Below the pieces are notes generated by a model. That model worked only from the letters and a program-made list of their open reading frames with translations. It was not told the origin of the DNA and did not search any database. From positions 1,412,001-1,476,000 of the forward strand of contig NC_084895.1 of assembly GCF_958979055.1 (NCBI RefSeq): a DNA stretch of 64,000 nucleotides, read 5' to 3'. Both the position numbers and the translations under genes were made by a program. This stretch comes from Alnus glutinosa. Its lineage: Eukaryota; Streptophyta; Magnoliopsida; Fagales; Betulaceae. Positions 57,798-64,000 of the stretch are shown here, piece after piece (position 1 is the first letter of the stretch; the number at the start of each line of letters is the position of its first letter).

Positions 57798-60700
57798 ATG
57801 TCGTACAGTTCAATGCTATTTGCCGCTTGCTCACACACATCTCTACCCATCACCAACCCAACCATACCTTCACTTTTATTCAGCACTCCCTCCTATTACC
57901 AGCAACACCAGCAACTAAAGCAACCCAAGAAAAGGAGGCAGCTTTTGGGGTTGTGTACAAGCTATGAGGTGGGTGGAGGCTACCCAGATGCAGAATTGGG
58001 CTATCAAGGCACAAGTGGAAGTGCCCAACAAAAGATGGATGCTTCCCAGTATGAAGCTCTCCTCAAAGGAGGTGAACAGGTCACCTCTGTTCTGGAAGAA
58101 ATGATAACCCTTGTAAGCTTCTTCTGCTTCTCTTTTCTTAAAGTTTTCATTTTTGGTTACTGAGAAAAATGGAGGGAAAGTGTATGGAAAAAAAAAAAGA
58201 AAAGAAAAATTAAGATTCAATGTTCTGATAATCTGTTTTTGAAAAATGCTTCAATGAAGCACCCAAAAGGCTAAATTTCTGTTGTTTTTAGGTTGTAAAA
58301 CTGTTTCTTAAGTATGCATCGGAAATTGGAAGTTTTTGGCTGCATAGTCTGCTGTTCATTTTGCCTACATGCTGTATAGCTCTTGGACTGAACAGTTTAG
58401 TCTTTGCCTGCGTTTTCTACTGCGTCCTTGTTGCCTGTTGGGTTCTGTAATCGTGTAGCTTGTGCTGATCTCCATAGTAATTGGTGTATGCTTGTTTCTG
58501 GTGGTTCTTCTTTATGTTAGTGGGAATATGGTTTTGTGTCTGTCTGTGTGTGTTTCTTTTCTTCGTGGTAAAATGTGGGACAAAGATTCTTTAAAACTTC
58601 AAACTTTTAGATCTAGACGCTTGCTATGTAGTGTGTACTAGCTATGTTTTGCAGTAATTTGCCATTCATTATCATTTTAGTATATATATATATATATTTT
58701 ATTTTTTTTCCCGCTAGAATGAGTTTTATTCTTTTTAGTTTAGGCCGTCAAGGAAACGGTTCCACCAATGATTCTTTAGGACTTTCAGAGTAATTCCATA
58801 GAGTGATTCTCTTGTCTGAGTTCTCTGATGCAATATTTGCGAGGCTTGTGGTAGGCTTCTAGGGAAAGTTGAAGTAGGTGCTCTATTGGAGGGTTTTAAG
58901 GTTCAAGAAGGTTGCCTCACTGAGTTGCTGACAGTTCTTTTCTTCTTTTAATAATCTTCATTGGAGTGAGGTTTTTGTGTGCAATGTTAGTAGCTTGTAG
59001 AGACTTGGTTAAGAGTGACATTTTGGATGTTAATAAGATTTTTATTCTCAATATGTCATTTCAAGCATAAGTTATGGTGTTTGAACTGCTCTAGTTACTT
59101 CTTTAAGTTAGTATTTTTCAAAATCATTCTATTCATCTTAAAATGTTCGCCATGGTAAGAGTCTATATACATACTTCTCTGCTCTGTGCCCTTGTCAGCA
59201 TCTAGAGACCAGCGAAACAATAAGGGAGAATTTTGTCTTTGGATTGGAAAGATCACGGCCTTAAATATCGTCAATTGCAAAAACAATGGGTAAATAAGTT
59301 TTAGACTGACATAGAAGTAGCAAGGAGTGTCATGTGAGTATCAAGTCTAATTGTCATGCGCCAGGTGTGAACACCAAAATGCATGGAGTTGTGACTTGTA
59401 GATGTTGGTGGATTGTTGTGTCTGATGTTCTATCACTGTATAGAAACAGTGTTGCCCTGCAGGTATCCATTTCTTCAGCCTCTATTCACATAAGTCTGCT
59501 TCCATTCATAAGCCTATAGTCATGTAAGTTGGTAATACAGCTACATGGAAAATATTAAAAATTATATTATTTTTGTTATAAAAGTATAGTAATCAGTGAT
59601 TATGTGCTAGGGGACGTTTGGCCTCAAAAGTCAAGGTGATGGCTCCCTGATTAGTTGTGCAATTGATTGTAGGATTTTTCTTTGAGTACTTAATGCTGAC
59701 ACTTTGACTGATGGTGGCTTGGAGTGTTATGAAAGCAATGCAGGGAATGTAATGCACAGGTCTAGTGTCAAGGCTCTAAGGATGTTTATAGTTGGATTCG
59801 CTAGTATTTCTAGTCTTCCGTTATAAATACATTGTCCATTTAAATTATGTGCTTATGCCTACTTTGCAGCTCTTGAGTACTATTTGTGTCTAATGACTTC
59901 TACAATGCACCACTTTCAGTTTTTAGGCTTTTTGACTGAATTTCCAATATTATACCTCTTTGTGCTCATTTCATGCGTATTTTTAAAATCTTGACTCAAC
60001 TGGTGCTTATCTTTGCTTTCTATCATATATTGTTGGTACAGTTGCAAGATATGAGCATGGATGAAGCATCTGAGGAGGTAGCTGTGGAGTTGGCTGCGCA
60101 AGGTGTTATAGGGAAGAGAGTTGATCAGATGGAATCAGGTTTTATGATGGCCCTAGATTACATGATACAAACTGCTGAGAAGGACCAAGATGATAAGGTA
60201 CTATTTCGACTTCATGTTTTGGTTCTTCAGCATTGACATGTACTATTTTGAGCCAATCTTCAGTTGCTTTTACTAATTATAGACCATTTTATTTCAACAT
60301 TGATGTAGAATGCTTTCAATAATTATTGATGTAGAAGATATCTCTCTGAACCGGATGGTCATGTTAGTACCAAGACCATCCTAACTAAGCAACCAACATA
60401 GTGCTGGACTTGCCTAGTCATGCAATGGTCAGGCCATGTCACTAGCTGAAGTATTATCCAGGTCCCCCAAATAAAGTCTAGTTTACAATCTTCTTTTGCA
60501 TTTTTTTTTTTGTGAAAGCACAAAGACTCAACTCAAGTACAGAAGAAGTATACAAGAGATTCGCTTAACTATAGGAAGAGAAAAGATCAAGAAAAACATA
60601 AAACCTAGAAATATTAGAATTAAAGGCAGTTGCCCAGTGGTAAGAGTTCTGCTTTTGACAAAATAGTTTGATAATTACATTTCTGATTTTGACTTCTTGC

Positions 60701-61509
60701 TTAAATGAATAGGGTAAGTTGTACAAAAATGAATTCTTGCGAAAACAATCTATTTACTTCGTGCTTAAACGGTTCCCAATACGCATTTTGTTGCACCTTT
60801 GCCATAATAATGGTTGTTTAGAACTGCTTCAGTAGCTTGGTTTACTATTGATCTGTGCCATAATATGATGTAAACTCAACCGTGGTACTAGCAGCTGTCG
60901 GACATTCATGGCCAAAATTGTGGATTGCTTGATTATCCTGGTGTTTTTACTTTTGTTACTGTTTAGGACTCAAATAATTGTTTGCACGTTATAAACGTCT
61001 TGTTTTTTAGGTAAATTTGGCAAACTTTACAACTGGTTGTTTGTCATCAGTAACATTTTATCTTTTGTTGAGACAATGCTGTTGTCCCATGATTTATAGT
61101 TTCTGCTGGCTATTGCTATATGAGATTTAGCAATTGGTATTATCCATTTGTCTAATCTTTCTGTTCAGCGTAAGACACTGTTGGAGGTGATCAAGGAGAC
61201 AGTATTAGCCCACCTTACAAAAAAGTGTCCCCCACATGTAAGGATGCTCCGTAAGCCAAATACTCGATTCTATTTCTGATCAAAACTTAGTTCCTTTACT
61301 GCCAGATAATTACTTTAGTGCTTCTTTTCCTTTTATAGGTTCAAGTGATTGGCCTGCTCTGTAGAACTCCCAATAAAGAAAGCAGACATGAACTGCTACG
61401 CCGAGTGGCAGCTGGTGGTGGCGTGTTTAAAAGTGAGAATGGCACCAAAGTTCATATTCCTGGCGCAAATCTAAATGATATAGCTAACCAGGCTGATGAT
61501 TTACTGGAG
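57798..61509 (+). CDS. Conserved plastid-type protein of unknown function, 5' part only (4 exons seen, 237 aa)
   Basis: Exons seen: 57798-58112, 60042-60197, 61169-61237 and 61339-61509, all in phase 0 with GT/AG borders. The last donor (GAG then GTAATCC) is intact, so the gene continues. No further exon was recognised before 64000, where an antisense LINE-type element lies, probably inside intron 4. The N-terminus (about 1-50) is Ser/Thr/Pro-rich with KKRR near 44-47 and looks like a plastid transit peptide. The mature part is mostly helical and charged: QQKMDASQYEALLKGGEQ, DEASEEVAVELAAQGVIGKR, ESGFMMALDYMIQTAEK, TLLEVIKETVLAHLTKKCPP, VQVIGLLCRTPNKESRHELL. I see no catalytic motif. The segment order suggests a plant-conserved protein, but I cannot assign a function. 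It begins 196 bp after the tRNA-Lys gene on the same strand. Confidence 0.82.
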
Positions 61510-62892
61510 GTAATCCATCAAAAGAACCTTTACGCTATCATCTTCTGGTTCACTATTCAGGCATTTCAAGTACGCGCGCGTGCACACACACATATTATTG
61601 TATATTTGCAGACGTATATATCTCTCAGTTTCTATAACTGTCTATTTTGTTGTTAACAGAGTGCTCATTTTCTGTAAGCATGAGCTTTAATTTTAATATG
61701 TAGTCAAGCTCTTGTCTTTTACTTTGTGGTCCCTCCTGCCTCTCCTCCTGAAAAGAAATTCATAGAACCCATTTTGATAATTACATTGTGGCTTGTGCAT
61801 AAAGAAGATGAACCTACTTCAATGTGATTTGAGATTTATTAAGGTAAAGAAACCTGTGAAGAAAACTCAGTAATGGTATGGCTAAGAAGAACCTAGCATG
61901 ATGTATCTTTGGATTGTAAAAGCTCCATGAATAAATCTTAACAATGAGGCAAAGAATGGGTAAGACATACTGAGGCGTAATCAACAGATTCAAACTTTTA
62001 GTTGGTAAAACAATTCTATAAAATAGTATATCTGGTTAGAGATTTCTTGTTCAGGAATCAAAATCACCTATTTCCTTTAGAATGAATGCTTGTCTGGTGC
62101 GAGAGCTGTTTTAGATTTGAAGATAACAATTGATTTAGTAATTCTGTTGCAGAAAAGACCGAGTCTACCACTTCAGTCAGCAGTTTCTTTCTCTCTTCCT
62201 AAAGTTCTCGTTCTATGTTTATATAATAAAATATGCTGTGAGTTGTGTTTGGATCTGAAATTTTCTTGAGAATAGTGGCATTAGTGCAGTCTATTTTCTG
62301 TCTCTAGGATTCAATATGTACAAATTGTGAACACGGTGTAGAACATCCCAGTAACTATTGAGGTTGGACAACAAGTACATTCATTAAACATCAATTTTTT
62401 CCTAGTAACGTGGTTTTAACTTGCAAGCGCTACAGCCATAATGATATTTGGCTTGATCGAACAGCTTGGACTCTCTTTCTTTCTTGGTCTGATGTTTCCT
62501 CATATTGGGCATGAATTTCTTTTGATAAGTATATAGGGCATGAATTTCTGTAGTCTTTTTTCCTCAATAATCTAAGTTAATTGCAACTTCAACTCACTTT
62601 TCTCCACTTCAATGATGGTTATTTCTTATTATGATCTTACTTAATATGGCTTATGTTTTTTAGTGAGATGACTTACAACTTGCAAGCACTACAGCGATGA
62701 TGATAATTAGTCTGATTGAACAGCATGGACTCTCTTTCTTTCCTGATGTGATGTTCGCTTATATCTCGGGCTAATGAAAGAAAAAGTTCCATCATACCAT
62801 ATAGAGCGTGGATTTCTGTACTTTTTTTCCCTTAATAATCTAAATTAATTGTAACTTGCGTGAATTCTTGTTCCCTTTTATCCTCATTAATC

Positions 62893-64000
62893 TTTTTTTT
62901 TTTGATAAGTAAGTAGAAATTTCATTAAAAAAAGCGTAAGGCGCCCCTTAGTACACAGGGAGTATACAAAGGAAGAGCCCAGCTAGCCCATAAAGCAGAA
63001 CCCAACAAGACCCTCAAAAACCCCATAACCCAACACCACCCAAAACCCTCGAGAGCCCCAAAACCCAAAATAGAAACAGCCCCCATTAAAAACAGTCCAC
63101 GAAACCACCCAACCCTAATCCCCTAAACCCCTAAGCCCCTAAAGCTCACAATCTTCAATCATATCCCATCGCGTATGTTCCTCGTCAAGGGCAGAGAGTA
63201 CAGCCATAGATTTTTCATCTTTTTCCCCGAAAAACAAAGAGCATGCCATAGACAACTCCATAGGAGATAAAGGCTGGAGTTGTTTTCCTTGACCCACCAC
63301 CGGCTTTGGCTTCCTCCCTTCCGACGAGCTCATCTCAATGGAAACTTGTGGACCCACGGCAGAATTCTCCGACCCACTCCCTAAGTCCTCAAAAACAGAA
63401 TGCTTCCGACCAGCCTCTGAGGAAGCCAAAGAAGAAACCGGGAGAGGAAAATGAGAAGAATCGGTGACAAGAACGGGATCCGGGACCGAAACCAACTCCG
63501 AACCCATGTTCGAACCCTGACAAATCCTCCGACCGGCTATCCTACGCCTAGAGGGATAGTTCGCGTCACCATAGTTGATGGAACTCTGCAAATTAAGAAG
63601 TTCCCTTTTTCCTTTAGTCTTTTGGCGCGCAATCATTTTCTCCCGCTGAAACTCTTCTTCCATGGAATCCCTAATTGCCAAGGCCTCCTCCCCAAAAGCC
63701 CCTTCCAGTGCCCAATCCAAAGGCAAGCCATCCCAATAATCTTCTTCCTCCTCCTCCCAAACTACAATCTCCCCGTTATGATCAGAATCGATGGGCCACC
63801 TCTGAGATTGAGAAATACCATTTCCTTCAATGGAACATGGAACGATGCATCCACTCATAGGAGAGGAGAGACCAACCGCCCCAACGTCCTTCACCTCACA
63901 CGGCAAAACATGAGGGACAGAAGCAATCGGGGGTAAATTGAGGAAACCCTTCTTAAAAAGCCCCTGATTAGCTGTGGTCTGGTTCTTCTTTTTCGCACGA
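62893..64000 (-). mobile_element. LINE-type retroelement, 3' portion, antisense to the adjacent gene
   Basis: Read on the minus strand, the element ends in a 3' UTR containing GTATACTCCCTGTGTACT, then TTTAATGAAATTTCTAC, then CTTATC followed by poly-A (T-run 62893-62903). I recognise this tail from plant L1-like elements. The 3' UTR follows directly on the ORF1-like frame, with no ORF2 between them, so this copy would be non-autonomous. Its 5' end and target duplication lie outside the window. Confidence 0.65.
63139..64000 (-). CDS. LINE-type ORF1-like protein, C-terminal part, open at window edge
   Basis: An uninterrupted reading frame enters at 64000 and ends in TAG at 63139 (about 287 codons). 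No ATG start is seen within the window, so it is 5'-partial. Residues visible include RAKKKNQTTANQGLFKKGF near the edge, an acidic stretch WEEEEEDYWDGLPLDWALEG, and EEFQREKMIARQKTKGKREL followed by LNLQSSINYGDA. From memory this last motif combination occurs between ORF1 and ORF2 of plant L1-type elements. No endonuclease or reverse-transcriptase motif follows. About 240 bp downstream lies the kind of 3' tail found on plant LINEs. A host gene is the alternative, but the tail and poly-A argue for a mobile element. The long open frame suggests a young copy. Confidence 0.55.
   Translation of the reverse strand, partial: RAKKKNQTTANQGLFKKGFLNLPPIASVPHVLPCEVKDVGAVGLSSPMSGCIVPCSIEGNGISQSQRWPIDSDHNGEIVVWEEEEEDYWDGLPLDWALEGAFGEEALAIRDSMEEEFQREKMIARQKTKGKRELLNLQSSINYGDANYPSRRRIAGRRICQGSNMGSELVSVPDPVLVTDSSHFPLPVSSLASSEAGRKHSVFEDLGSGSENSAVGPQVSIEMSSSEGRKPKPVVGQGKQLQPLSPMELSMACSLFFGEKDEKSMAVLSALDEEHTRWDMIEDCEL

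Overview
This is nuclear DNA of a flowering plant. The evidence is intron-rich genes with consensus GT/AG splice sites, plastid-targeted proteins of plant families, a nuclear tRNA-Lys, an inserted plastid atpB fragment, and a dense set of plant transposons (hAT, Mutator, Harbinger, LINE, SINE and LTR types). The strongly AT-rich background suggests a eudicot; a woody rosid is a guess and the species cannot be named. Gene models were built by hand from splice sites and reading phase, and all internal exons close in frame.

Layout. 1-7 kb: transposons, chiefly a 3.5-kb solo LTR inside a hAT-like element, then Mutator and hairpin MITEs. 8.0-17.5 kb, minus strand: a nine-exon plastid-type TlyA/FtsJ RNA methyltransferase (309 aa). 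Its introns hold a dead LINE, a 271-bp tandem duplication, a 5'-truncated retroposon and a MITE. 19.3-30.0 kb, plus strand: a thirteen-exon plastid-type alpha/beta-hydrolase (385 aa) that lacks the usual nucleophile. Its introns hold a Harbinger MITE, a SINE and a hAT element. 33.0 kb: an intronless DIR1-like lipid-transfer protein. 33.5-41 kb: mostly MITEs, plus a decayed plastid atpB insertion near 35.9 kb. 41.9-43.1 kb, minus strand: a two-exon glyoxalase-fold protein (167 aa) with a telo-box leader. 44-57 kb: transposon land, with a second nested solo LTR in a hAT-like element, a 655-bp solo LTR with perfect target duplication, two LINE-derived retroposons with target duplications, a Harbinger element with a CCGG-rich core and a Pack-MULE candidate. 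57.5 kb: tRNA-Lys(UUU). 57.8-61.5 kb and beyond: the first four exons of a conserved plastid-type protein of unknown function. 62.9-64.0 kb: an antisense LINE-type element with a long open ORF running off the window.

The five protein genes are independent single-copy-type loci, not a cluster or pathway. Three of them (TlyA-like, hydrolase, unknown) have N-termini that look like plastid transit peptides. I found no new multi-gene system. The unusual content lies in how the transposons are nested and in the modified active site of the hydrolase.
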